A DNA stretch of 64,000 nt, taken from positions 992,001-1,056,000 of the forward strand of contig NC_012867.1 in assembly GCF_000026945.1 (NCBI RefSeq), written 5' to 3'. The stretch comes from Candida dubliniensis CD36 (lineage: Eukaryota; Ascomycota; Pichiomycetes; Serinales; Debaryomycetaceae). Made by a program: the position numbers and the translations under genes. Shown here piece by piece: positions 29,532 through 39,362 of the stretch. Under the pieces are notes generated by a model, which had not been told where the DNA came from, made no database searches, and was given only the letters and a program-made list of their open reading frames with translations. Position 1 is the first letter of the stretch. Every line of letters starts with the position of its first letter.

Positions 29532-31253
29532 TTATACTGGTACGGGCCTATTTGAAGCATCTTGAGCTTCCATTTCTAAATTTTTCCTTTTAATATGAGC
29601 TTCTTTTGATTTAACATATATTATTAATGCAAAACCAAAAATTGCAGTTAATATAACTAATAAAGTATTAATTGGACTTGGATTCATATTAAAATATTTA
29701 TGAGTAGCTTTATCCATAACTTGTTGTAAAATATTACATATTCCAGAAAAAGCAATAATAGTTCCATAAATAGTACCAAAATTATCATAACCAAATACTT
29801 TAGCACAAAAATCACTTACTGCAGTATAATAAAATGGTCTATATATCACAAGAACTATAATACCAGAATAAGTTGCTGGTAACCAAGATGATATTAAACC
29901 AGCAATTCCAATAAATAATGAAAGTCCAGTTAAAATATATAATATAGTTAATGTAGTTAAATTATCTAATATTAATCCAATAAAAGGAATTGAAAATAAT
30001 CCACCTAAAGGTAATGCTAAATCGAAAAAATGATTTATTATGGTGGCTAATTCTTCATTACCATTATATAAATAAAGTTCTTGTGATTTAATTGTGGCAA
30101 CAAAATAATTAATTCTTAACATTTGAATTGTAGTAAATAATGTCATTAATATAAACCAACCAGAATTTAATTGTTCAATAATTGAATAACCATGTAAAAT
30201 TCCAAATACTCCACCCGATGAATAAATTAATTTAGAATCAGCTTCTTGTTCATAATGAGATTTAATTGAATTATATGATATTCTCAGTGCCGTTGATTCT
30301 CTTCGACTTGTTGTTGGAGCTGAAGTTGGAGTTGGAGTTGGAGTCGATGCCGATGTCGATGCTCTTCTCATAATAAGTAATGAAGTAGTTTCAGATATAG
30401 TTGGTTGATAATATTCTGTAACATCAATTATAGCTGAATCAAGATTTCTTCTTTCACGATCTTCTAAAGTTAATAAATTATTATTTAAAGGTTTACCAGT
30501 TTCATCAATACCAGTTTCAGCAATTTTTGCTAATGTCCCCACTGTTTTATAAGAATCTTTAGGCATTATAAATATTTGACATAAAAATATAAATATTGGA
30601 ACAATTAAATATAATGAGAAAAATTTATTAATAGAAATTGATGAAATATTATTATAATATAATCGATAAAATAAAAATAATGCTGATGAAGAATCAAATG
30701 CTCCAGTTAATAATGCCAATATTAAACCGGAATTTTGTGGGAAACAATTAGCTAATTGGAAACAAGATATAAATACAAATGGTCCAGCAAGTGCTAATAA
30801 TGTATAACCAATTAAATAACCATCAAAAAAATTAATCAATTGATAATTATGATAATAATTATTATTATCAAAATTTGAAGCAAATTTTAAACTTAATGAC
30901 CCTAACATTAATAAAATAGATCCTATAATCCCAGTAATTTTAGGTCCATAAGAATCTAATATTGATCCTACTGGTAATGCGGAAATATTAGTCACCATAC
31001 AAGCAATAGTAAATAAAAAATTCAATGATAAATCTTGTTCAACACATTTAGCTTCATTAGATGATGTTGTTGTTGAAGTTGTTGTTGTTGTTGTTGTTGA
31101 TAAATCACATTTATTTTCATAAATATGTTGAGATATAAATATTGGTTTAATTGCTGCAAACCCAAATACTGGACCTGCTGCTAATAAACACCAAACAATG
31201 GCACAAGTAATTTCAATGATTCTTGTTGTTAATGGAGGAAGTTGAGATTTCAT
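29532..31253 (-). CDS. FMP42-like major-facilitator membrane protein
   Basis: 573 residues with about 12 hydrophobic helices. The first half matches the yeast Fmp42 (YMR221C) pattern: a Thr/Arg start, then CAIVWCLLAAGPVFGFAAIK and later NISALPVGSILDSYGPK. The family is related to SLC43-type amino-acid carriers and is found in vacuole or mitochondrial fractions. A Thr-run (near residue 65) and a Thr/Pro-rich loop with a poly-(PT) stretch sit in loops. I start at ATG 31253; an open frame runs upstream but begins only at TTG. Confidence 0.75.
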   Translation of the reverse strand: MKSQLPPLTTRIIEITCAIVWCLLAAGPVFGFAAIKPIFISQHIYENKCDLSTTTTTTTSTTTSSNEAKCVEQDLSLNFLFTIACMVTNISALPVGSILDSYGPKITGIIGSILLMLGSLSLKFASNFDNNNYYHNYQLINFFDGYLIGYTLLALAGPFVFISCFQLANCFPQNSGLILALLTGAFDSSSALFLFYRLYYNNISSISINKFFSLYLIVPIFIFLCQIFIMPKDSYKTVGTLAKIAETGIDETGKPLNNNLLTLEDRERRNLDSAIIDVTEYYQPTISETTSLLIMRRASTSASTPTPTPTSAPTTSRRESTALRISYNSIKSHYEQEADSKLIYSSGGVFGILHGYSIIEQLNSGWFILMTLFTTIQMLRINYFVATIKSQELYLYNGNEELATIINHFFDLALPLGGLFSIPFIGLILDNLTTLTILYILTGLSLFIGIAGLISSWLPATYSGIIVLVIYRPFYYTAVSDFCAKVFGYDNFGTIYGTIIAFSGICNILQQVMDKATHKYFNMNPSPINTLLVILTAIFGFALIIYVKSKEAHIKRKNLEMEAQDASNRPVPV

Positions 31254-31832
31254 TAGAAAAGTATCGAAGTTGAAAAAAAAAAAATTGTCCACAAGACTAA
31301 GAAACACTGAAAAAGGAGAAGAAGAAGAAGAAGAAGAAGAAATAGCAAACAACCCAAGTAAGCAAGGGAAAAGGATTGAAAAAAAAAAACAAAAAAAGAA
31401 AAAAAAAAATATGAACTAATTTATTAAATCAGATAAAAAGAAATTGTTCATCTATTTATATTAAATCATCCATACTTGTATATATATATCTAGAAAAAAC
31501 TTTCAAACTATTAATATTAATAATAATAATAATAATAATGTGGCCTCTACCTATAAATATTACTGATTTTGATAATAAGCTAATAATTTATTGAGATGAT
31601 GATAACGTAGAATAATAAATTTAATTACTTTAATTACTTTAATTAAATGGTGCGGGTTTTTCCGGTGGGGGAGCCTATAAAAGATAAGAAACTCCACCAA
31701 CTTCAAGTTTACTAATTCTGTTTCTTTAATAGTGTGTGTATGTGTGTGTGTGTGTGTGCGTGTGTGTGTGTGAGGCAAAGTTTAGCCACGTGATATTACA
31801 TAAGCAAAAAATCATTCTTTTTTTCAAGTGTT
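31254..31832. other. Intergenic region with GT repeat and CACGTG
   Basis: Between two minus-strand genes. It holds AAG repeats (31318-31340), an AAT run (31519-31538), a GT run (31733-31772) and an E-box CACGTG (31787-31792). It probably carries the FMP42-like gene's promoter. Confidence 0.4.
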
Positions 31833-32420
31833 TTAAAATGGTGAAATATCATCATTGACAGTTTTATAAGCATTAACTGAATTAGTTATTTTCATATAGA
31901 TATGATGAATACAAATAGCAATCATATTTAATATAACAAAAGCAAATAAGGCAAATACAAATCTCATACCTGGTTGATCATATATTGGTTTTGATTTTTT
32001 TTTAGAATCGTCTTTGTTATTGTTATTGTTGTTGTTGTTGTCATCATCCTTGTTATTGTTGTTGCTGTCATCTCGTTTAATAATATATTCTAGATCAATT
32101 GATTCAACATATCTTTTATTAATTTGTTGTTCAACAATATTAGTTGGTTCTGATAAGGGTGCATCGAAATCTATCTTTGCTGGAATATTAGAAATCAGAT
32201 TTGTCAGTTGTTGTTGTTGTTGCTTATAGGGATAGTATGATGATAATGTTGTTGTTGATGAATATAAGAAAATCCCACTTGATATAATGATCAACCCAAT
32301 AAATAATAATTTGAAAATCAGTTTTTTGTTGTTGTTGTTGTAGGTGGTGGTGGTGGTGGTACTACTATAAGGAATCGTCAAATCAAGACCTTTCCTTTCA
32401 GTTATTTGATTTCCAAACAT
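31833..32420 (-). CDS. Unidentified two-pass membrane protein
   Basis: Not recognised. It has 195 residues from ATG 32420. A Thr/Asn-rich cytosolic-type N-terminus leads to a first membrane helix (about 34-54, KLLFIGLIIISSGIFLY). A hydrophilic middle part follows with a Gln run, the segment INKRYVESIDLEYIIKRDD, and Asn/Asp repeats. A second helix lies near 150-172 (MRFVFALFAFVILNMIAICI), with a short tail ending VNDDISPF. The internal KR pair before YV and before DD resembles Kex2 sites, but that is only a guess. Confidence 0.65.
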   Translation of the reverse strand: MFGNQITERKGLDLTIPYSSTTTTTTYNNNNKKLIFKLLFIGLIIISSGIFLYSSTTTLSSYYPYKQQQQQLTNLISNIPAKIDFDAPLSEPTNIVEQQINKRYVESIDLEYIIKRDDSNNNNKDDDNNNNNNNNKDDSKKKSKPIYDQPGMRFVFALFAFVILNMIAICIHHIYMKITNSVNAYKTVNDDISPF

Positions 32421-33006
32421 ATTGTTAATATTAATACATTCAAGATCAATAACAAATGTAATTGAAGTTGTATTTAGACAAAGAAAAAAAAAAAGAGAAT
32501 AAAAAAGAAGTAAAAAAAAAAAAAAGGAGAAATAAATCCAATCTATTGAATATCAATCAATTAATGTTCTAAAAATGGAAGTATATGTGTGTCTATAGAA
32601 GTAGAAGAAGTAGAAGAAGAAAATTAGCTTTGTTTACATTCTGTCCCAATTAAAAAAAAAAAAGAAAAAAAATGAATTAAAATTTTTTTTAAAAGGGATG
32701 GACTGGGATGCTACCAATTTTACTTTTGGGTTTTTCTCTCTCTGATTACATAAGAACACACCGCTGCTTATGTAATACAATAGTTTTGAAGAACAAGAAG
32801 AAGCAACAGCAGAAAGAAGAAGAAAAAAATTTCAAGATTTCTCAACATCTCATCATCAAATTATCAATCTTATAAAGTACTTTTATAGAAAGTCCATACT
32901 AATTAATTAGACACAACTACTACTTACTACTACTACTTTTACTACTTACTACCATTAAAACCATTCCTTCCATCACCCTTTATTCAACATATAAATTACA
33001 TCAATT
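32421..33006. other. Divergent intergenic region upstream of RPB8
   Basis: 586 bp with A/T tracts (32484-32526 and 32650-32692), AAG repeats (32601-32625 and 32797-32826), and ACT repeats before the RPB8 ATG. No specific site recognised. Confidence 0.4.
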
Positions 33007-33453
33007 ATGTCAGGAATATTATTTGAAGATATGTTTATTGTGGATTCAACTGATCCAGGAAGATATAATAAAGTATCGAGAATAACTGGTCATTCATCAA
33101 CATCAAAAGATATTACCATTACATTAGATATAAATAAAGAATTATTTCCTGTTCAAAATCATGATTCATTAACTATTACTTTAGCATCATCATTAGGTAA
33201 TGAATCATCAATGATTACATCTAATGGTTCATGGAGACCACCTAAATTTGATGATAAATCATTAGCTGATGATTATGATTATGTTATGTATGGTACAATT
33301 TATAAATTTGAAGAAAATACTGATAATGATAAAATGGCAGTTTATATTTCATTTGGAGGATTATTAATGAGATTAGAAGGTGGATATCGTTCATTATCTA
33401 ATTTAAAACAAGAAAATGCTTATATTTTGATTCGTCATTATAAAGATAATTAA
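33007..33453 (+). CDS. RPB8: RNA polymerase subunit ABC14.5 (Rpb8)
   Basis: Shared subunit of nuclear RNA polymerases I, II and III. The 148-residue protein shows the Rpb8 pattern throughout: [37 protein letters not shown], the variable loop [15 protein letters not shown], then [15 protein letters not shown] and [21 protein letters not shown] near the end. Start ATG 33007 gives MSGILFED. An A-run follows the stop. Confidence 0.95.
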   Translation: MSGILFEDMFIVDSTDPGRYNKVSRITGHSSTSKDITITLDINKELFPVQNHDSLTITLASSLGNESSMITSNGSWRPPKFDDKSLADDYDYVMYGTIYKFEENTDNDKMAVYISFGGLLMRLEGGYRSLSNLKQENAYILIRHYKDN

Positions 33454-34009
33454 AAAAAAAAAAAAGATTAAAAAAAGAAGAAGAAGAGACAATTATTAGA
33501 TGTTTGAATATGAATATAATCTGAGAAGATAAATAAATGAATAAACAGCAAATGAAGAAATCCATTTTTTTCCATTTATTATTATCTTTTGATTGTTGTT
33601 TGTGTGTATACGTTTAGTTTTTAGTCAAAATATAATATAGATACTAGTTAATAACATAATTAATATGTAAAATCATTTGGATAGTAGTAGTAGTAGTAGA
33701 GATAGATTTACCATTAAAGATGAATAGTGGTTGGTTGGTTGGTTGGAATAAATGTCGTACCAGTAGACATTTGTTGGACATATAATGGGAAAAAAAGAAA
33801 GGAGGGGGAAGTGGAGGAAAGAAAGACTAGAAGACAGAAAGACTAGAAGAGAGAAGGGAACACACGGCAAATTGATTTTCTCCAATCAAAGTGTTGTCAA
33901 AAATATGCGAAATCTTGAATCATTCATTCATTCATTCATCCACCTATTCATCCATTCATTCACAATTCTTATCCAACTCAACCTAGATTCATTCACAACA
34001 ACAACAACA
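33454..34009. other. Intergenic region after RPB8
   Basis: 556 bp with A-tracts, a TAG repeat (33681-33700), GGTT repeats (about 33730-33746) and an ATTC repeat just before the next gene (33920-33962). No gene seen. Confidence 0.4.
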
Positions 34010-34654
34010 ATGATTGATACAGATAAACGTATGTATTTTTTTTTTAAAAAATACATTATTGTTCAAAAAATCAACTACAAACTACAAGTTAATATGAATT
34101 TTTTTTTACTTTTACTAACTCTTTATTTCTATCTTGTTTCATTTTTTTTTTTTTTTGTAGTGGATCCAATATTAAAACAAATTCCATTAATCAAAAATCC
34201 TACATTTCAACCACCAAGACCAATTACTTTAAGTAATAATTATAATAAATTAATTCCAACATTATCAACAACAGTAATCCCACCAAAATTAAATATATCT
34301 GATACAGAAATTGATAGTTGGTTAAATGAAATACGATCACTTCGTCAACAAATTATAAATAAACAAATTAATAGTAATAGTCATAGTCATAGTAATCATA
34401 ATAATGGACAAAGTGATAAATATGAAAAATGGATTCGAGAACAAAGTAATAAGATTGCTCCTGGATTTAATTATACAGTTATGCAACCACAGAAACCAAT
34501 AAGAATTCAAGATAGGAAATTAATTTCTAAAGAAGAAGTAGAGGCAGAAGAGGCAGCAGAGGAAGTGGAAAGTGATAATGATAATGATAATGAATTTGGT
34601 TATGATGAAATGAATGAATTAGATAGAATATTTGGCAAAACGAAATTAAATTGA
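34010..34654 (+). CDS. Unidentified protein with a 19-nt first exon
   Basis: Not recognised. Exon 1 is 34010-34028 and exon 2 is 34161-34654; joined they give 170 residues. The first codons are MIDTDK, then a CTG codon split by the intron (Ser in this clade), then DPILKQIPLIKNPTFQPPRP. Further on come SDTEIDSWLNEIRSLRQQI (helical), a Ser/His/Asn tract, KYEKWIREQSNKIAPGFNYTVMQP, and an acidic tail with NELDRIFGKTKLN. The conserved-looking blocks on both sides of the Asn/His tract suggest a real, soluble protein. Reading through the intron gives a false hydrophobic segment. Confidence 0.65.
   Translation: MIDTDKRMYFFFKKYIIVQKINYKLQVNMNFFLLLLTLYFYLVSFFFFFVVDPILKQIPLIKNPTFQPPRPITLSNNYNKLIPTLSTTVIPPKLNISDTEIDSWLNEIRSLRQQIINKQINSNSHSHSNHNNGQSDKYEKWIREQSNKIAPGFNYTVMQPQKPIRIQDRKLISKEEVEAEEAAEEVESDNDNDNEFGYDEMNELDRIFGKTKLN
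34029..34160 (+). other. Spliceosomal intron in the gene at 34010
   Basis: 132 bp. Donor GTATGT (34029-34034), branch site TACTAAC (34113-34119), a long T-tract, and acceptor TAG (34158-34160). It splits a codon after its first base. Confidence 0.85.
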
Positions 34655-35183
34655 AATATATAATGAAAATCTTATAAATAGATGGATCATATTTATAATT
34701 ATAATTATTATAATAATAATAATAATAATGAAATTTTGTCATGATTGATGTGTTTAACTTTCTTAAATGTTTTAAAATGAAAGAACTCTTATTGAAGCCA
34801 TACAGATATCGTCTCTCTTTTTTTTTTGTGTGTTTTGTTTTGTTTTGGAATTGTTTTGTTGTTGGGGGGAAGGGTTTGATAATGCAAAAATGAAGACTTT
34901 AAAAATTGTATTATAATCGTGTATTTAAAGTATTGATTCATCATCATTCCAAACATCAACATGGAGTTACAGATCCATTCAACAAGAGTATAAAACACCA
35001 GTCAATGTTTAAATAAGATATTTTATCTGTTTGTCACTAGTGACGAAGAAAAAAAAAAAACAACGAATCTATAAGGGTTCTAGATTATCTTCTTTGTGTG
35101 CATTGGTATTGGAGATTATACATTTTTAAACGATTTCGCAATCTCTCTAAATAAGCAGCAGTATTAGTAGTAGTAGTAGCAAC

Positions 35184-35216
<33 letters not shown>

Positions 35217-35428
35217 TTTGATACTTGAAACATATAAGAATGAATTGAATGAATTGAATTGAATTGAATTGAATTGAATTAGTTAAAATATATTTATATG
35301 CAATGCATGTTTGGTAAATTTATTGTCGAATTCACTGAAATTTTTTTTTTTTCTTTTTCACTTTTTTTCTTTTTCACTTTCTTTTCATTTATTCTTTATT
35401 CTTTATTCATTTATTCTTTATCTTAATT
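34655..35428. other. Intergenic region before the mannosyltransferase gene
   Basis: 774 bp with AAT runs (34706-34729 and 35187-35216), a GAATT tandem repeat (about 35246-35280) and T/C-rich tracts before the next ATG. No gene seen. Confidence 0.4.
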
Positions 35429-37681
35429 ATGAAATTCCATATTAAAAAGTATGTGATAGTAACATCAATACTACTATCAGTTTTATTATTATTCAAACGA
35501 CAATTTCTCCCATTTCAATCAAACCCCAAACCGATCGACAACAACAATGTACCAATTTCATTTGATTTAATCAAACAACGAAATAAATTTGAAAACCCAA
35601 TATATACCAAATGGAAATCATCGACAAATTCTTTATCTTTAGATCCTGATTTAACTATACGATGTAATGATTATTTCCAACAATTAAATAAAGAAAATTT
35701 CCAAATTGATTATAATAATAATAATGATAATAATGATAATAATAATGATGATAAAAAAATTGATCCATTTATTTATAAACGGAAAAAATGGCTTAAAGAA
35801 AGAATTAGAAATCTTCGGAAACAATATAAATTTGATAAAAATAAAGATAAATATGATTTTGAATTGATGGCACAAATGGAATTTATAAATGTTAGTAAAA
35901 AACAATCTAATTATGAATGGAATATTTATCAACATTTTTCTCATTCAAGAATATTTGGTAAATGTTTTGCTACAGCTACAACTACAGCTACAGCCATAAC
36001 TAATGATAATGATAATTCAAATTCAAAATTAAATTCAAATTCAAAATTAAAGCAAGAATTATGTAAATCATTTGTTAAGAAATTATATCCTTGGATGAGT
36101 GGTAATTTACCAATATTTGAAAAAAATGGGAAAAAATTAGAAAAATTATCAATTGAATTAGATGAATCAAATTGTATAATTAATCAAATAAATAAAAATA
36201 GTAAAGGAAAAGGAATTATTATACCTTTAATACAAAATGATAATAATAATAATAATAATAGTAATGATGATAATAAATCAATTAATGATGATCAACAAAT
36301 TGAAAATATTGGTCGATTAATTAAAGTTTTAAGAGCATTAAATAATACATTACCCATTGAAATCATTTATATGGAATTAACTTTAAATCATAAACAAAAA
36401 TTAAATGATATAGCTACAAAATTTGATTCACAATCAAATTTTATTAAACAAGATATAACATTTGTTGATATTTCTCCAACAATAACAATAACCACCACCA
36501 CTACTACCACCAACACTACCATTTCTCATAGTTTAATGATTGCATTAAGTTCAATTTTTACATCATTTCAAGAATTTATTATTTTAAATCAACATATTAT
36601 TCCATTAATTGATTTAAATGAATTTTTTAATAATGAAAGATATAAATTAAATGGGAATTATTTTTTTAAATCACCAAGTAAATTAAAAAATCGTATAATT
36701 AAATTTAATATTGGATTTCATGAAATTACTTCATTTATGAAAAATCAATTAACTCCTAATAAATATGATCATCAATATTTCAATTTAAATATTGGATTTG
36801 ATTCAAGTAATAACGGAAATAATAATAATGATGGAAATGTTGTTATTGATAGATTTTTTAATTATCAATTTAATAATTTAATTGATTCATCATTAATAAT
36901 ATTTAATAAATGGAAAACTCTTAGTGGATTATTACTTAGTTGTAATTTTGAATTTTTATATTATAAAGATTTATTTAATATTAGATTTTTACCTACCACC
37001 ATCAATAATAATAATAATGAAAATTCATTAGATTATTTATGGTTAGGACAATATATTTCTGGTATAAATGATCAAATTATATTTAATTATAATTATGCCA
37101 TTATAGCTGGAATTTTAACTCCTTCACAAAATTTACCTAAAGATTTAATTGAATCATTAGAAATTTGTTCATCTTCATTTGGTCAATTATCTGATAATAA
37201 TGATATTTCATTATTATATATTACATCTCATCAATTACAAAATTGGTTAATAAATCAAAAAAAATTTTTAACATTATTAAAAAATAAATATGAATTTAAA
37301 TTTAAAGAATTAATTAATAATATATTTGATCCTTCAAATCAGTTAATTAAAACTTCAATGGAAAGAATTAATTCAACAATTTTTGAAAAATTAAAATCAC
37401 AACCTTTAATTATAGAAAATATTATTCGTCCTCCAACTTTAATTGAACCAATTAATGTATTGGGTTATAATGAACCAAATCAAGCATGGGTTCATCAAGA
37501 AGAATTTGATAAAATCCAAAACAATAATGGTCATGGTCATAGTTATGGTCATCCTTATTATTGTGTTTATAGTTCAATTGGTGATCCATTAAAAGAAGGA
37601 ATTAGAGGATTATCTATTAATGTTGAAAAAAAATTACAAGAAAAATATAAAAAATTATTTGAAATTTGGTTACAAAATTAA
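35429..37681 (+). CDS. MNN1-family mannosyltransferase-like type II membrane protein
   Basis: MNN1-family enzymes add alpha-1,3-mannose to Golgi N- and O-glycans. The 750-residue protein has a short basic cytosolic tail and one N-terminal anchor (about 8-24, YVIVTSILLSVLLLF), followed by a lumenal domain with Asn/Asp-repeat inserts. Family landmarks: SNCIINQINKNSKGKGIIIPL, IGRLIKVLRALNNTLPIEIIYM (about 290-311), SLMIALSSIFTSFQEFIIL, and NYAIIAGILTPSQNL. At the usual place of the catalytic DxD motif the sequence reads NQH (387-389). MNT4-type members of this family occur in Candida, but I cannot settle which paralogue this is. Confidence 0.7.
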   Translation: MKFHIKKYVIVTSILLSVLLLFKRQFLPFQSNPKPIDNNNVPISFDLIKQRNKFENPIYTKWKSSTNSLSLDPDLTIRCNDYFQQLNKENFQIDYNNNNDNNDNNNDDKKIDPFIYKRKKWLKERIRNLRKQYKFDKNKDKYDFELMAQMEFINVSKKQSNYEWNIYQHFSHSRIFGKCFATATTTATAITNDNDNSNSKLNSNSKLKQELCKSFVKKLYPWMSGNLPIFEKNGKKLEKLSIELDESNCIINQINKNSKGKGIIIPLIQNDNNNNNNSNDDNKSINDDQQIENIGRLIKVLRALNNTLPIEIIYMELTLNHKQKLNDIATKFDSQSNFIKQDITFVDISPTITITTTTTTTNTTISHSLMIALSSIFTSFQEFIILNQHIIPLIDLNEFFNNERYKLNGNYFFKSPSKLKNRIIKFNIGFHEITSFMKNQLTPNKYDHQYFNLNIGFDSSNNGNNNNDGNVVIDRFFNYQFNNLIDSSLIIFNKWKTLSGLLLSCNFEFLYYKDLFNIRFLPTTINNNNNENSLDYLWLGQYISGINDQIIFNYNYAIIAGILTPSQNLPKDLIESLEICSSSFGQLSDNNDISLLYITSHQLQNWLINQKKFLTLLKNKYEFKFKELINNIFDPSNQLIKTSMERINSTIFEKLKSQPLIIENIIRPPTLIEPINVLGYNEPNQAWVHQEEFDKIQNNNGHGHSYGHPYYCVYSSIGDPLKEGIRGLSINVEKKLQEKYKKLFEIWLQN

Positions 37682-37891
37682 TTAAATTGACTGATTGAAT
37701 GGTACCCCTGCTTATCATCATCATCATTAAAGATTAAAGATTAAAGATTTGAATATTGATTTGAATTTTTAATCTGTTGTCAATAATATAATAATAATAT
37801 ATATATATCAGAATTCAATTGTGTGTTTATTCATCAATGAAAATTTAATGTTGATTTTTGAACACTAATTTGCTTAAAGCATCATTTACTG

Positions 37892-37926
<35 letters not shown>

Positions 37927-38597
37927 ATATGTGTATACAATTTATTAGAAAGTAGAAATAACACTTAAATATTGTTAACGATATATAAATCACTTTTATG
38001 AAGTTCCTTCTTATATCCTTTTTTGGCACGTGACTGTGTCGTGTTTTGATATATATTGAAAGATAATCTATTAATAGATGAAAAGATGTATCTAAATGAT
38101 AAAAAAAAATATATATAAAAAATGTAGAAGAAAGTGTAAGGTTTATATAGTAAGACTTGATTTGATAACTTTGCAACCAATTCTGAACACATATAATTGA
38201 TAATGTTAGGATAATTAAACACATTTTAAGAAAGGTGTTAACTATGACGAAAATATGCAGGATCGTCATTTATCAAAAGCCGCACCAGTTTCCTAAAAGA
38301 CTTGGGTTTGTGTAACCCAAATCACGTGATGTGAAATTTTTTTTCTCTCTTCAATCCGACACCATAGTTCAATTCCTGCATATTGAATCTGCAAAAAAAA
38401 AAAGCAAAAATTTTTTTTGTTTTTCAAAAAAATTGTGAGCCGAAGAAAATTAGAATAGAAAAAAATTTTTCACTCTTCAAAATATACAAGAAACAAATTT
38501 TACTTTTCCCCTTTTCCTTTTCCTTTCTTTTCCTTTCTTTTACTTTTCCTGTTTCCTTTAACAATCTTTATCCTTTATTGATAAACAATTAAACAAA
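37682..38597. other. RPS3 upstream region
   Basis: 916 bp. It has TA repeats (37798-37809 and 37892-37913), a first CACGTG (38027-38032), the inverted-repeat pair at 38302-38330 described separately, and pyrimidine-rich CTTTTCC tracts just before the RPS3 ATG, usual for ribosomal-protein promoters. A 127-codon minus-strand ORF here (37886-38269) is AT-rich and hydrophobic and looks accidental. Confidence 0.5.
38302..38330. promoter_or_regulatory. Adjacent palindromes (TTGGGTT-5-AACCCAA and ATCACGTGAT) in the RPS3 promoter
   Basis: A 7-bp inverted repeat with a 5-bp spacer (38302-38320) abuts the 10-bp palindrome ATCACGTGAT (38321-38330), about 270 bp before the RPS3 ATG. CACGTG is the Cbf1 site; Candida ribosomal-protein genes are known to be controlled by Tbf1 with Cbf1 rather than by Rap1 as in baker's yeast. 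The GGGTT/AACCC arms resemble telomere-like Tbf1 half-sites, which is inference. Confidence 0.6.
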
Positions 38598-39362
38598 ATG
38601 GTTAATGCTATCTTATCTAAGAAAAAGAAATTAGTCGCTGATGGTGTCTTTTATGCTGAATTAAATGAATTTTTCACCAGAGAATTAGCTGAACAAGGTT
38701 ATGCTGGTGTTGAAGTTAGAAAAACTCCATCTAAATTAGAAGTTATTGTTAAAGCTTCTAATACTCAAGGTGTTTTAGGTGAACAAGGTAGAAGAATTCA
38801 TGAATTAACTTCATTAATTGTTAAAAGATTTAAATTATCACCTGAAGGTATTGCTATTTATGCTGAAAGAGTTGAAGAAAGAGGTTTATCAGCTGCTGTT
38901 CAAGCTGAAGCTTTAAAAGCTAAATTATTAAGTGGATTACCAATTAGAAGAGCTGCTTATGGTGTTTTAAGATTTGCTATGGGAGCAGGAGCTAAAGGGG
39001 TTGAAGTTGTTATTTCTGGTAAATTAAGAGCTGCTAGAGCTAAATCTCAAAAATATGCTGATGGATTTATGATTCATTCTGGTCAACCAACTAGAGATTT
39101 TATTGATATTGCTATTAGACATGTTTTAATGAGACAAGGTGTTTTAGGTATTAAAGTTAAAATTATGAAAGATCCAGCTGCTAATAGATTTGGTCCAAAA
39201 GCTTTACCAGATGCAGTTAAAATTGCTGAAGCTAAAGATGAAGATGAAGTTATTCCAGCTCCAACTGTTAAATCTTATAAACAAACTACTGAAACAACTG
39301 TTGAAGAAACTGAAGCTCCAATTGAAACTGAAACTGAAGCTGAAGTTGAAGTTACTGCTTAA
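38598..39362 (+). CDS. RPS3: Small-subunit ribosomal protein uS3
   Basis: Cytosolic 40S protein at the mRNA entry channel. 254 residues: an N-terminal KH domain (about 20-95, with [18 protein letters not shown]), then the uS3 C-terminal domain ([32 protein letters not shown]). The acidic Glu/Thr tail is longer than in yeast (about 240). Strong codon bias (GGT, GCT, TTA, AGA) fits high expression. ATG 38598; no intron in the coding part. Confidence 0.97.
   Translation: MVNAILSKKKKLVADGVFYAELNEFFTRELAEQGYAGVEVRKTPSKLEVIVKASNTQGVLGEQGRRIHELTSLIVKRFKLSPEGIAIYAERVEERGLSAAVQAEALKAKLLSGLPIRRAAYGVLRFAMGAGAKGVEVVISGKLRAARAKSQKYADGFMIHSGQPTRDFIDIAIRHVLMRQGVLGIKVKIMKDPAANRFGPKALPDAVKIAEAKDEDEVIPAPTVKSYKQTTETTVEETEAPIETETEAEVEVTA

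Noticed and set aside
37886..38269. 127-codon minus-strand ORF in the RPS3 promoter
   Set aside because: AT-rich hydrophobic chance ORF ending in a TA/GT repeat; overlaps promoter sequence.
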